A stretch of DNA of 64,000 nucleotides from Motacilla alba alba (Eukaryota; Chordata; Aves; Passeriformes; Motacillidae): positions 32,819,129-32,883,128 of the forward strand of contig NC_052016.1 of the NCBI RefSeq assembly GCF_015832195.1. The letters run 5' to 3'. The position numbers were made by a program, and so were the translations under genes. Shown piece after piece: positions 1 through 11,772 of the stretch (the stretch's first letter is position 1; each line of letters begins with the position of its first letter). Under the pieces are notes generated by a model. It was not told the DNA's origin. It worked only from the letters and a program-made list of their open reading frames with translations, and did not search any database.

Positions 1-2046
1 ACAACTCAGGACTCAGTGTATAAAGTATTCTCTGTGTGAAGCCCAGCACTAGTATGCCAGAGGATCTAACAGAATGGAATAAAAACTAGCAGTCCTGTAG
101 GAAATGTAGATGGACATAAAGGCCGCCAGTCATTAGATCTGAAATACGCTGGGAAAGCTGGTGAAGGGAGCCGCAGGCTGGGAAAGCTGGGGGTGAAGGG
201 TGCTGGGCAGAAGAAGACCTTGGTAGAGTTTTTCAGTATGTGCTTGTTTCTAATCAGCTCTGTTCATCCTCCAGTTTCATAGGCTGTGCAGTATGGGGGC
301 ATCTAGAAGAGCAGACAAGAGCCCTACAGCCCCAACTACTCTGCTTTGATATCTGTGGGGCCTTTATGGAAGTCCCTTTAAGAAGTCATCTATGAGATTA
401 ATGGACAAAGCCCGCTGAGCTACTTGATGTGGTTGAGTGGCACTGAGGAGCAGCAAGCCCTGTGCCAGGGACAGAGGTATGCAGATCCTGTGGCAAAAGC
501 CTGTGGCCCCTCACTTCCTGCTGTGACACTGCCTTTTTGGTATTTTGCTTCTCCTACCCACTCATTCCCAGTCACAGGTTTCTGAGGCTTTTCCTGACCC
601 TCACGGAAAAGGTACTGCAAGAGCGTGCAGGTTCAAACCCTCTGCTTTGTGGCCTTTCCGCAGTTTTGTTTCCCTTTCTGCACCCACATCTCCATCCTTT
701 TTCTTTCCTTCCCTTTCCCCATTATTGTGGTAAGAGAAGGAAAAGAAACACTTCAGAAATGAAAGATTAGTTTGCTGTATCATAAAGATGAGCTTTGTAA
801 TCACTTTCCTTTAAGCAAAGAATTAAAAGATAATAAAAGCCCTAATTAAGGACCTCGTTAGCTTAACTAGATTTTCATATGCAAAGTGATGTTCACCACG
901 TGCTGCCGCCATCTGAAAATGCTGCCTGGCACTACATGGGAAGCACCTGTGCCAACTCCCCAACTGTATTTCCCTTCTTCATTTCAGTTACCTTTCCATC
1001 TTTCCCCCTCCTTTCCCCTCTGTGCCAGGGCACATGCAGGCTTGGGCTGATGTGGGGCTGCCTTGTGCTGGGCACATGCAAGACAGACTTGGCACTACCT
1101 TGTGAGCCTTGTGAATGAGGGAGAGACGAGAGCAAAGGGCAGGGAAAGATGCGGGAGAGCAGACAGGACTGATGAGGGCTGAGCACACACAGACCCAAGA
1201 GGAAGGCAGAGGCAGCACATAGGAAGCCCTCAGGCCAGACTGGTTCGATGACAGGTGGAGATTATCCAGGTGGAAGATCCATCTGAGTCAAGCACAGGAC
1301 TGCTTTGGGTGAGTCTGGATGCCACAGGGCAGAACTGGAGGGAGGAGATGCTGGATGGCCTCCGTCTTGGCCCCTGTACAGAACCTAGCTACTATTTAGG
1401 CAAAGACTTGCATTAAGGGTTTGGCTTCATCTTGACTGGAAACAAAAATTGAATCCTTAGAGATACAGTCCAAGGGGCCTTCCAGGGCTCTGTTTTCAAG
1501 CCTACATGGCCCCCAGTACAGTCTGGCAAGTGGACAGGTAGCTGTTTAGGGATGTGCTTAATAGAAGCAATTAGGAAATCATTATACCACAGTAATGTAA
1601 GCAGATGAGTGAACAAAATGACTGCTCACTGCTGTGTGAGAAAGCAGCCTGGCCTGGCTGAGCAGAGAGCACTCCGCTCTCTGCAGCACAGCCAGCAGGC
1701 ACTGACCAGCAGAGGCCATGGCAGAGCCAGGAGCCAGAGTCCGCCCGGCTGGAACAATCTGATAAATTCCTACAGCTGGGAACTCAGCACGAGATGGGAA
1801 TCAGGATTTTCATCCTCGTTAAAACTGTAATTGGAGCCTCATTCTACTTCGTTTAGAGCCTGCTGTGAACGTGAGCAGAAGCTGCAGGGTGCTAAGCAGG
1901 GAGGTCACCCCGGGGCGGTGGCGAGCAGCCGGCCAGGAGCAGTGGGAGGCTGGAGGGAGCACACTGAGGCAGAGGCCAAGCTGGCTTGTGTGCATCTCTG
2001 GTAGGTATGGAAAGGCCCCTGTTGTGAGATCCCCAGCTTTCAAGTG
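1..2046. other. Non-coding stretch, no gene recognised
   Basis: I see no exon-like segment, repeat family or RNA gene here. Reading frames of 60-100 codons are present on both strands, but they are short, Cys/Trp-rich and mutually overlapping, as expected by chance. A T-arm-like string near 629 lacks a pairing stem. The end of the stretch (about 1,900-1,960) is locally GC-rich with a few CpGs, without reaching island-like length. Confidence 0.6.
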
Positions 2047-2080
2047 TTTTTTTTTTTTTGTTTGTTTGTTTGTTTGTTTT
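2047..2080. repeat. T run followed by a GTTT tetranucleotide repeat
   Basis: A run of 13 T passes directly into about five GTTT units. This simple repeat has the form of a decayed reverse-strand poly(A) tail or a slippage tract. No retroposed gene body is recognisable beside it. Confidence 0.9.
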
Positions 2081-4254
2081 AAGAGAATAAGAAAGCAAAC
2101 ATGGCATTTATGACTATAGATGCCTTTTTAGATGAACCTCATGGCTCAGCCTTCAGCTGAGCACTTTGAGCTGAAACCTAGTGGACCTCAGATCCGCATC
2201 TGAACCACCAGTGACAAAATCTAATAGCCCCGACCTCAGCTCTCAGACCAGGGCAAGACTTAAGAAAACCTGATACAACATTATTAGGCTGGAGACTGTG
2301 CTGATCCATTTATTAGCTGAGAATTTTCTTTGTTTAAAAGAAATAACAGGATTCATTCTTGCCCTTTCTCTACACAATATGGGACTGGCTCAATACAGGG
2401 TAGTCATTTAGTTTGCAAATGAACGAAGAGATGAGCTGTAAACCAAATCCAGATGTTGCACCCAGCACTCACACCAACTCCTGCCTGGGCCCATCTCCAA
2501 TCATTACATGCATTCATGCAGTAGAGGAAATGCCTGATGTACCTTAAATATAGTTTAAAAATAATAAGCAATAGTCAGATTACTTCTGCTACATTATCAG
2601 TTGTGAGTAGGGCAATTCATTAGTGAGAGTCAGACAAACTACCTTAATTTGGCCTTCTACCACTTTCCACCTCGTGGACCAACAAGTGTATCGTAACTAT
2701 TAGAACAACTTCAGTGAATGTTACAATTACTCATGTCAAATGAAAATGTAATGCAGTTAACATGCACACTGGCTCCCTGCTGCTACTACTGATGATTATT
2801 GCTATTAGAGCATGACCAAACAGTCATTCAAATATAAACAGCAGATTTGTTTTGATTGTGTTTGTGGCCCATTTTACTCGCTTTCTGTGAACATTAACAC
2901 AAATGGCTTTAGTTTGCAAGACTGTCCCCGGGGAGAGAAACAAAGTCAGGAGCACCGTGGTGCTGACTTTGTGTATCAGTTAAACTGCCTGCACTGGAAG
3001 ATTTTGCATGGCTCTCTGGAAAACTTGACAGCCACCTCAACAGAGAGAAAAAGCAGAGCTAGGTAAGTCTGAGTGCTGGTCACGTAAGATGAGTACACCT
3101 GAACAAAAAACCATGGCAGCCCACAGGATAGACAGCTCTCACATTACTGCCAGTCATTCAATAAATGCTCAGGAATGACAGTTACATCAAAATGGGGTAC
3201 CCAACTCTTTGGCCAGAGTTTCTAATCCAATACCTTCTAAAGGAAAAGGTACCATTGATCTAAATGGTTTGTGTGTCATAGAGTAACACATAGAACTAAA
3301 TTCATGAAAAGCTCTGCTTGCTGTGAAAACATTCCCTGATTAAGAAGATTAATTATTATTATTGCTCACACTTTTGTATCACCCTTTACTGGAATTCCTT
3401 ATCTCTAAATCAGTTTCCAAGACAGGAGCTCTTGCTCTTTTCATCTTGTCTGAGCTGCTTACTTCCCTTGTAAAGCCAAGAGCTAATCCCGATGGCCACT
3501 GATGCGATTACGTTGTGCAGCTGACTGCAGAGCTTCTCCTTTGCAAAAGGACAGATGCGGAAGGTGGCAATCCCAGGACGCCAGAGATCCAACTAATTAT
3601 CGAACTGCATCAAGGCCATGACTCTCACCAGATGCTTTGATTACAGCTCCCGTTTATCTCTTCTCCAGAAGCACATGCTCAGGAATATGCACACTGAGGA
3701 ATGACTAAGAGTCTTGCACAGCATAGGACTGACCTTGAGGCCAGGCCAGAGACTCCCAGCTTGCATTAATTTTGACAGATTTGTGAGTTGTCAGCCTCCT
3801 CTGAGGAGCACAGTGCTCTGTGAGGGGAGCTGCTGCTTGGTGCAGAGAGAACAGAAAAGGGTCAGAATGAGGAAAAAATAGTAAAAATGCAGGAAATGCA
3901 GTCAACACATGTTCTTCAAAAGCCATTTTAGTGGCAAGTTAGATGTGGGATAGCAAAATCTCTGTATATAAAAGACCACAAACAACTTCCGTTTAGGATG
4001 TGAATATGGAGCTTTGAGGAATTACTCCCAGGTTGATTTCTAGAATCAATTTGAAGAAAAAGTTACTGTCTGAAACATGCTAAGAGCTAAGGATATTTGG
4101 AGTGCCTCCTCCTGCTTATTCTTGTTTGTGTGTTTCTTCACACAGAAAAAGACAGGTTTCTTCAGGCTAGAGCTTGGATGATGGAGAAGAAATGTGACAG
4201 AAACACAAAATCATGAGCACCGTACATCAAGTGAATAAGAAAGATCTTTCACTA
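2081..4254. other. Non-coding stretch, no gene recognised
   Basis: Mostly AT-rich unique sequence. A good donor-like string (AG|GTAAGT) lies at about 3,060 on the plus strand, at the end of an 84-codon frame. No polypyrimidine-tract acceptor precedes it and the frame resembles nothing I know, so I do not call an exon. A short ATT run lies near 3,349-3,363. Confidence 0.55.
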
Positions 4255-4640
4255 TTTCTTCCAGTGGGAGCAATGGAAACTCAATGAAGCAGACAGGTGA
4301 TGATCAAATGCAAAATAGAGCAGGTAGAGCAGAGTTCAGCTGTGGAACTCATTGCCACAGGACACTGCAGAACCTCAAAAAGCTGTGAGGCAAATCCACA
4401 AGGAGCTACTCAGCACAAAGTGAACATTACTGGCTCAGGAGGTCCCTGACCTGCAAATCACTGGAGGCTCAGCAAGTGTAACAGAGCAGCATCATTAGTT
4501 ACATCATATACTTACAGCACTCGTACATTTTCCTCTTGGCATCTACTATAGGTCACTGCTGGAGACATATGGGGGAAAGGCAGCTAGACAGATTCTTGGT
4601 TCTGCCTGGTATGGCAGTTCTTATGTTACTGACTAATTGG
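4255..4640 (+). mobile_element. Ancient CR1/L3-type LINE 3' end, degenerate
   Basis: The segment contains two blocks that I recognise from the 3' part of old amniote CR1/L3-like LINEs. One near 4,340 reads GTGGAACTCATTGCCACAGG, which encodes part of the C-terminal reverse-transcriptase tail region. The other is the 3' terminal block near 4,605-4,633, with TATGGCAGTTCTTATGTT. The order and orientation of the two blocks agree with a plus-strand element. The reading frame is broken throughout, and the copy looks much older than the two avian CR1 pieces further on. Its boundaries are approximate. Confidence 0.65.
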
Positions 4641-7600
4641 GTGAGCTGTATGGCTCAGATCCTTAAGCAGGAAGTTAGGCATGTCTGTGCTTAGAGTGCT
4701 ATGAAATTATGTGTTTCTTTCTCACTTTCCTTTTTTTTTTTTTCTTTCCCCATTGCATTTCCTGTTCCTTGGGCCCAAAGACCATCCCAAAGAATGAGCA
4801 GGAGCTCCTGGTGAAGTCTGATAAAAAGCAGAAAAGCAGTCTCACATCTACATATGATCTGGATGAGATGTGATAAGGGGACATCATCATCACCCATATT
4901 TACGCCCACTCACTGATTACCAGCAGAAGAGGGTGTGTGAGCAGCATTCCTGTTCTACATAAATTCAGGAGCTGAAAATTTCAGCATAGCATGGCAAGGT
5001 ACTCTGAGGATGATCTTCCTATATGTCAATGTGAGTGTAAGATAGTACAGACATGCACAGCGAGTGCAACTCTGAGATAAAAATATGGAGGTGCACAGGT
5101 ATCTACAAAAGGAAGAGAGGAGCATGTTCACAAACATTTTTTTACAGTGTGCATATTTTAGTGTTTATCAGAATCCACCCATCCATGCACTCTACAGGAA
5201 AGCGCAGCCTGCAATGGAAGCAGTTTGTCTGAAATCAGGTGTGTGTGATCTTCCAGGACTATGCAAAGGTATATGCATACCAAAATACCAAACAAGCAAG
5301 CAGCAGAGAGCAGCAGAAGGGTAAATTTCACAGGGGTGGGGAGCAAGGTCACTCCCTGGGTGGAGCAGAGGAGTATGTAGGAAGCAATCCTCAAGGAGAC
5401 TTTGCCTATACAGGCAGAGTGAAATTAATTGCAGTCATAGTGTTTCTGTGAGCAAAGTGAGGTATTCCAGGCACACAGAAGAGGAAGGCATCTGTCCCAC
5501 TCAGAAAGCAAAGAGCTGAGCAGCTGAAAATACTTGTGTCAAATCCCCACTTAGGCATCTCTTCCCATTCCAGCTCTTGTCCTCCCTCCCCTCCCTTTCC
5601 CATTCATTTCTCATTCTGCAGCTCTTCAACACTAGGCCCTTCTCCTGATTAACATTTCAAACCCATTGATAGTTTGTGCTGGCTTAGACAAACCAATCAT
5701 CATTAGCACTCCAAAAACCTGTCCAGTTTTCCCTCCCAGAGTCACAGGTGCCACCCTCAGCTGCCTGGAGAAAAAGGAAAAAATGCACCAGCCACAACAC
5801 GTTCTTGGCAAGCCCATCAGGAGGTACCAGCTCACAGCTCTGGCAGACAAGTAAATCTTAGTTCTCAGACTCTGCACTCCCATGGATCCAGTCTGCAGAT
5901 AAAGCACTGGCCACCTAGGATGCAGGCAGTGGGCTGCATCTTCTCCTCTCTAGGTCTTACAGCAATGTGCTCTTGCACACCGGAACCTGTGCTGGAAGCA
6001 CTTCTCGCTTCCCAGTGAAGAGTAGAGTCTGTGTGCTATATGCAGCTGTTTTCTTCCAGCCTGGCCAAGCTAGAGAGGTGTTCATAGCTGGGGTTTGAGT
6101 GGGATTTGCTGGGCCTGCTGTGGATACAATCTGCATACAGAAGTCTAGGTGCTTTTCCCAGTGACCCATTGACCTGTATCTCTTCTGTTTATATAGCACA
6201 AAAAGGCAGAAAGTAGATACATAACCCAAGGGTACCAGGAATGATGCATGAACAGGTGTCTGGTGAGCTGCCCATGTCTGGCCTGAGCTGCAGCCAAGAG
6301 ATACAAAGGCCACAGATAAATGAGGACTAACAGGAGAAAAAGAGCGATGGGCGGGAAGATGCTCTCTGTGACACTTGCATACAAATCTACTACTGAACTG
6401 CCAGGAAGGCTTGGATGTGCTTCTTTACCTTTTTCCCGGAGGCACCTAAATCCCCCCCATCAGGCAGGTCATTCCACACAACACCTGTTTTCAAAGAATG
6501 ACGTTGTGCCCTCTGCAGTGGGGACCAGGTGGTAGTAACACTGCCCTGGGGATGAAGGCTGTAATGGTGCCCATAAGATTTCTACCTCACCTCAGCTAAT
6601 GCCCTCTGGGCCCTGGAGAGAACTCAGAACTGCTCCAGAGACAAAACTCTCCTGACAGCAGCTGAAAAGAAGCAGGTTTTCCCAGCAGACCTGTTTTTCA
6701 GCTGTGATGGAAGCACAGGGGTCAACATAACTCTGAAGCACACATCCTTTAAGGTCTGCCTTGGATTCAAAATTTCATTTCATTTAGACTGACATTAAAA
6801 TAATGACTGGGCAACCACTGGGAAATTCCACACCACTGGAATCATTGTACCTTAGGCAGTTCTCTGGGCCCTCATATAAAATATCTGTTGCGTACATATT
6901 CCATGAGGAGGCTCTGAAATGCCACTAAGCCTGTGTGCATTGGAGTTGTGGAAAAGCCACCACCTCTTGTGTAGCTGCTTAGCAGCACACACAGAGCCCG
7001 CACAGAGGTCATATAGAGAGAAAGGGATTATTTATAAGGTGACTATAACCTTCCTACTAAAGCCCAGAACTGACGCTAAACAGCCAAATAACAGAAGAAA
7101 AAGCTGTCCTATGCCTCTGGAACCACAGCCTGAGGAATGCAATTCCTCAAGCAAAAATCATCCAGGCAGACTGGTTGGGAGATAGCACACACCCACAAAT
7201 CTGCACAATTCCCCATTCTCTGTGGCACAGGACATAGTGAGTACCCCTAAGGCACATCTCCTCCTCCCCCACCTGCTCTCCTGACATCCTCTCCCACCTA
7301 ACACTCACTTCGGCGAATGCTAGGATGAGGCTTATCTCATAATTTTGCATGGTCATTACCTGACAGCAATGGCAAACTTTGCTGGCATGTGAGGTACAAG
7401 GGGCTAGGGTAGGGTAGGAGGTCAGAGCAATCACAGCTATTGCTTTAGAGACTCCACACTCTTCTGCTCTTCACTGGGAGACCGGGCCTGCAGGTGCATC
7501 CTGCGTTTGGGTTCCTGCAAGGCAAACACTCAGGCACTGACAACATTTAAGACAGCAGCAGATTTTCACAAGTGAATCTGCAGGCAAAAATATGTTGCCA

Positions 7601-7849
7601 TCTTCCAAGGCCTGTTCAGACACTGACAGTCACCCCTTGGCTATGTGACTCCCTTATTTCCGCATATATCCATTCCTCCTACGCCTCCACCAGCTTCCCT
7701 GCCCCAGACCACTCTCTTCTGACCTGAAAGTAAAACACCCCTGTTTGTGGCACAATCATGTGCCTTTACAGCTAAGCCCAGAGGCTTCTGTCATAATTCC
7801 TAGCCTCCCTTCCTGTAAGCAGCAAGAGGCTGGGGAGCGGCTGCCAGTG
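4641..7849. other. Non-coding stretch, no gene recognised
   Basis: This unique sequence has a T-rich run near 4,731-4,743 and a short G-rich telomere-like string (TAGGG units) near 7,407-7,421. A splice-like arrangement at 7,309-7,359 on the minus strand is described among the findings as weak. I see no other repeat or gene signal. Confidence 0.55.
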
Positions 7850-8230
7850 GCTGTGACAGCATCTGTAGAGCCACACGCGCCCGGCTCGGCAGCGCAGCGC
7901 CGGCCGGAGGCAGCAGCTCCGGTCTGTTGCAGGATGCTGTCAGAAGGGGGCAAAATCCATCTGCAGTCAGCGCTTGTTCCCTGCTTTTGCTGCGCTTGCT
8001 TTCTCTGTCACCTTTGCATCCCTTCAGCCCTGAGCCCTCTGGCACACTCCGGCAGGGCGGGCTGCCCCTACCGAGGGGACACTGTCACGGCCCTCAGCAG
8101 GGGCGGCTGCCAGGACAGTCTGCAGCCTGGCCTGGGGGGCTCCCCGAGCCCCAGAGAGCCCACGGCAGCTTGCCCCATCCCACCTTCCTCCATGGAGCTT
8201 GCGGAGTGGCCCCAGGACGAGAGTGCTGGA
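7850..8230. promoter_or_regulatory. CpG-rich segment, possible regulatory element
   Basis: Eight CpG dinucleotides fall within about 31 bases (7,876-7,906), and a further scatter of CpGs runs to about 8,220, in a window that is otherwise CpG-poor. Clusters like this persist where germline methylation is low, as at promoters, alternative first exons and some enhancers. Frames of 162 and 118 codons cover it on the plus strand. Their Ala/Pro/Ser/Cys-rich composition is what GC-rich DNA gives by chance, so I do not call them genes. The segment is short for a CpG island, and a GC-rich repeat remnant is an alternative. Confidence 0.3.
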
Positions 8231-11200
8231 TGAGGGCTAGAACTGTGTGCTGTGGGCAAGGCCAGGCTGAGCCTAATCATTGAGTCTCTGTCTGCTTATT
8301 GCTGAGACGGCTGCTGGTGCTGAGAGCAGCAGAAAAGCTGATGGGAGTTGCAAGGAAATTCCCCAGGAATGGGTGAGAAAAAGGGGGCAACAGGGATGAC
8401 AAACTCCCTTTTGTAGAATGGGGTCAGATTCTCCTTCACCTTGTACATTCTGTAGTTCAAGGGACTGCAGATAGAAAATGTGTCAGAGGTGGGATGGCAG
8501 AGTCCCACTGACCCGGGTGCCCGGCAGTGGGTACACAGGGCCCACCCACCCACAAGATTTGGAGCAGGAAACCACAAAAGGAATTAGGAATTCAGGGAGC
8601 AGGGAAGGCTTCCAAACAACAGCTTTAAATCCTTTTCCACACTACTTCTGGAGTCAGTTTTCACTTTTAGAAAAGCCCCAGTGCCAGGGATACCATCACA
8701 TCTCAGGGCACTGTGACTTTCAAGTGCCTGTGAGCTAGTCATCTAGGGATGCTTGTGAGGTGACTTCTACCAATTAAAAAAGTCTGGAAAAACAGGAAGA
8801 TGGAAGAAATAGGAAAGCAGATAATTCCTCTCAAATGCTAAAACTCACACCACCACCACCCCCTTCTTTTTTTCCTGTGAGTAAGCAACATTTTTTTTCT
8901 CTCCTCCACTCCTCAGCTGGCCTGGTGAATTCTATTTCTGTATACATCAGTGAGTCCCTTCTTCTTACATCATCTGACATGCCTACAGCCAACTTCTGTG
9001 AATTTCCTGCAAGTCTTACTATAGCTGCCAGCTGCCCTTGAAACCCCTCAGATAGCAGACTTGCAAAGTTCACTGAGAAAGAGCTTTCACTTCCATCCTC
9101 CCTATCTTCTAAGCTTTGCATTTGAGGAGGGCAGGGGAGGAAAGGAGCAGAAACAGGGACAGCCCTAAGCCCCACGCTGGCTTAACTATTTCTTCTACAC
9201 CTGTGACACAGCACGGAATGAGAGATATTATCCTTATCTCCAGTTTCTGAGTTACAGCATGGTCCCAGTGTGACACAGGATGTTTTGGGGCTGCCACCCA
9301 TGCTGGCAGTGGGATTGCTCTCCTTTACCTGCCAGAAAAGCGCAGTGACCTCTGGGGAGCCCTGGCAGCAGCCACACTGCTGCCTAGGAGAGAAAGTGAA
9401 GAACTGCTTGGTATCTAACAGAGATGGCAAAGGTGGGCAGGATGAACTCATAGTCACCATACACCAGGATCATCACATGTAGTAGACTTGCCATGGGATC
9501 TCAAGAGGGCATGGTCTCAGTTTCAAGATTTTCAGCTTGCAACACCCTCCTGACATCAGCCCCAGAGACCAGTCAAACACAAATCCATTAGGAAACCTGG
9601 CTGGGGTCTCTCCTTCTCTCTCAGCAGCTCTAAGGCTCTGATCAGGATGACAGAAGGCTTATTTTTCCCTGTCCCTTGGGACAACCCCCTGCTGAAGCTC
9701 TCAGGCTGGGCAGTAGAGAGGTTAGCAGAGATACTGCTGGATCAAAACACCAATAGAAAGTTTTGAAGACCTACACATCCCCAGCCATGAAGCTGCCTCC
9801 TTCACAAGGCTGGGCTAGGTTTGGGAGTCCCTGCATTAAGGTACCTCAGCAGGCCTGTACAGCAGAGCTGGAGAGAGGAAGAGAGGGAGGAGAGGGAGGC
9901 ACAAAGCTGGGAATTAAGGACTTTCACACCCAGACTCTGAGGGTACCCTCCTGACATAACACTCCATATGCAGATGTGTGCAGAAGAGAAGGGTGTGCAA
10001 GCTTAACAGATAGACAACCTGAGGTCTTTTTTGTTTCTTGCACATGGGATATGCTGGAGCAAGGAGATTTTGCACACTTTGTTGACGTAGTCTGCAGCCT
10101 ATTTCTGATGCTCTGAAGTTTTCCTCTCTTTAAAACATTCCTCGAGCAGCCAGCAGCCCCTGTATAAAACAACTGTTCACAGCAATTACAGCAGTCAGAG
10201 AAGGAAAAACATTTCATACCTTCAAAATGAAAAACCCTTTAAGGAAAGCTGTGTTTTCGCCTGAGCACACCAAAAGAGGGGAAAAGAGGTGCTGGCCTGT
10301 GGCAAGCAGAAGCTGGAAAAGCTTGGCAATATTTTCTTAGCCCTCACAAACCACTCTACATAGGGACAATATGGGGGCAGGCAGTATGTGACAAAACATC
10401 CCTGTCTGTCTGACTCTGTCCTTACAATGTAAGAATACTTACATTGTAAAAACTTGACAAGCATCTTGTTGGCCAAAATATTTAAGAACAATTTCCTGAA
10501 GAAATTCCTTGCAAATAGTTACATACAACTGTGCTATCACACAATATCTGAATCCTGATGTGCCCTACTAAGTTGCTGGTCACTCTTTAGTCTTATTGTC
10601 AACTATGCAGATCTAAGAAAAGATATACGGATTAAACTGTTGCTTTGGGGATTTCCCCCCACCCTTGTTTCCAGGAACAACCCCAATTTTTCATTTAGAC
10701 TTTAGTTAGCTATCCTGCTGAGAAACTGCAGGTCTCTCTCCTGGAGCTCTGTGGGACAGAGGAGAAAAATGGCAAAAAACTTTTTTTTTCATTTGTAAGT
10801 GAGCAAGACTGACCTGGAGTCATAGAGAAATCAGAGCAACAGAGGAGGAAGAGGCTATTTTTGTCAAGTCACTTTTTCTTTCTTTGTTTCTTTTTTTTTA
10901 GGCAAGAACCACATTTTAAGCTGCTAGTCCCTATTTTTCTCTAAATTCTCTGAGGAGCTGGCAACGGATGGCAGGGCCTGACCTCCAAAAAGAAGTAAAA
11001 GCAATTAAGAGGATAACAAATCCAGGGTCATCCAGGAATTTTGCAGCTGCCACTGTTTTGCAGCACATCAAGGCCTCCCCAGATCTCACAGAGGGGGTGA
11101 GGACAGGATTCTTGTTGCTCTGTTTGCAGCTCCCATGCTACCTGAATGGAATGAGGTGCTCCACCAGCCACCAGCTGTAGAGGAGCTGTAAAAGAGGCTT

Positions 11201-11478
11201 GGCATTCCACAGCTGCATCCAGGGGAGAGAGAGAGGGAAAGATGAAGGATGTTAGGTGATGAAAGACTGGTTGGGTTAGGATGGCTGTCTAAAACATTTG
11301 AAAGAAATTAAAGAAAGGAGAAATTAAGAAAGATGTTGAACCATAAGCCTAATTAGTGTAGCAGTGTAGTTATAGTCATGATAGCCTAAGGATACAATTA
11401 GACATGTCTAGAGAGGGAGGCTGATGTTGTTGTTAAACCATAAAGGTAGGGAACAGGATAATACCGGTTGTACTCTAG
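8231..11478. other. Non-coding stretch with weak splice-like signals
   Basis: No repeat family is recognised. A pyrimidine-rich plus-strand tract ending in AG near 10,870-10,902 makes a good acceptor-like sequence, but no convincing donor or coding frame follows. A minus-strand open segment at 8,969-9,113 is discussed among the findings. The perfect hairpin at 10,422-10,449 is listed separately. Confidence 0.5.
10422..10449. repeat. Perfect inverted repeat, 12 bp arms, 4 nt loop
   Basis: The left arm TTACAATGTAAG (10,422-10,433) is followed by the loop AATA and the exact complement CTTACATTGTAA (10,438-10,449). It could extrude as a small cruciform. It is far too short for a microRNA precursor and is not followed by a T run, so it is neither a microRNA nor a terminator. 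Confidence 0.9.
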
Positions 11479-11772
11479 TGCTGGCTCCTGGATGATTCTG
11501 ATGTGTTGCAGGGACACCCCCTGACTCCAGCAGGAAACTTCCAGTCTCCTGATGCCTTGGTTTCAATGTTTCCAAGTGTTTCTAAATTAACACAAGAAAT
11601 TCCCAAGACCAAGCTGAGGCATTTTTATGGTGTACAACCATCAGACTCCCTTTCAGAACACCTTGGACTTTCAATTGGAGATCTTAGGGCAAAAGCTGCT
11701 AAGAGAAAGAAAAGCTTGTTGCCAAAAAGAGCCAGGAGCAATATAGCACCAGAAGAAGATGCCCTAAATTAG
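11479..11772 (+). CDS. Candidate terminal coding segment, unidentified protein
   Basis: The frame is open from just after the in-frame TAG at 11,476-11,478 to the stop TAG at 11,770-11,772, about 97 codons. Unlike most chance frames in this window it looks like a real protein C-terminus. It has one Cys and one Trp, both at the extreme start, then a Pro/Ser/Leu-rich region (SPDALVSMFPSVSK), then LRHFYG, then a basic stretch (AKAAKRKK, KRARS) and an acidic end (EEDALN). Within it, SIGDLRAKA matches the SIxxLRxKA core of the OAR motif at the C-terminus of paired-like homeoproteins. I see no homeodomain anywhere upstream in the window. Possible splice acceptors are the TAG at 11,478 and the CAG ending at 11,511, but neither has a strong polypyrimidine tract. 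It may be a last exon, a retrocopied C-terminus or chance. I do not recognise the gene. Confidence 0.3.
   Translation, partial: CWLLDDSDVLQGHPLTPAGNFQSPDALVSMFPSVSKLTQEIPKTKLRHFYGVQPSDSLSEHLGLSIGDLRAKAAKRKKSLLPKRARSNIAPEEDALN

Noticed and set aside
619..650. GGTTCAAACCC string resembling a tRNA T-arm
   Set aside because: The stem on either side does not pair well, and no acceptor, D or anticodon arms surround it.
2812..3066. 84-codon plus-strand frame ending at an AG|GTAAGT donor
   Set aside because: No acceptor at its 5' side, and its phase does not fit the coding-like segment at 11.5 kb.
3410..3592. Minus-strand frame with several CpGs and a GAA|GTAAGC donor-like end
   Set aside because: No polypyrimidine tract or AG acceptor upstream, and the peptide matches nothing I know.
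7745..8283. 162- and 118-codon plus-strand frames
   Set aside because: They lie on the CpG/GC-rich patch, where stop codons are rare. They are Ala/Pro/Ser/Cys-rich, without domain or splice evidence.
10870..11000. Strong plus-strand acceptor-like tract followed by an open stretch
   Set aside because: The only nearby donor (GAA|GTAAAA) is weak and the intervening sequence has stops in most frames.
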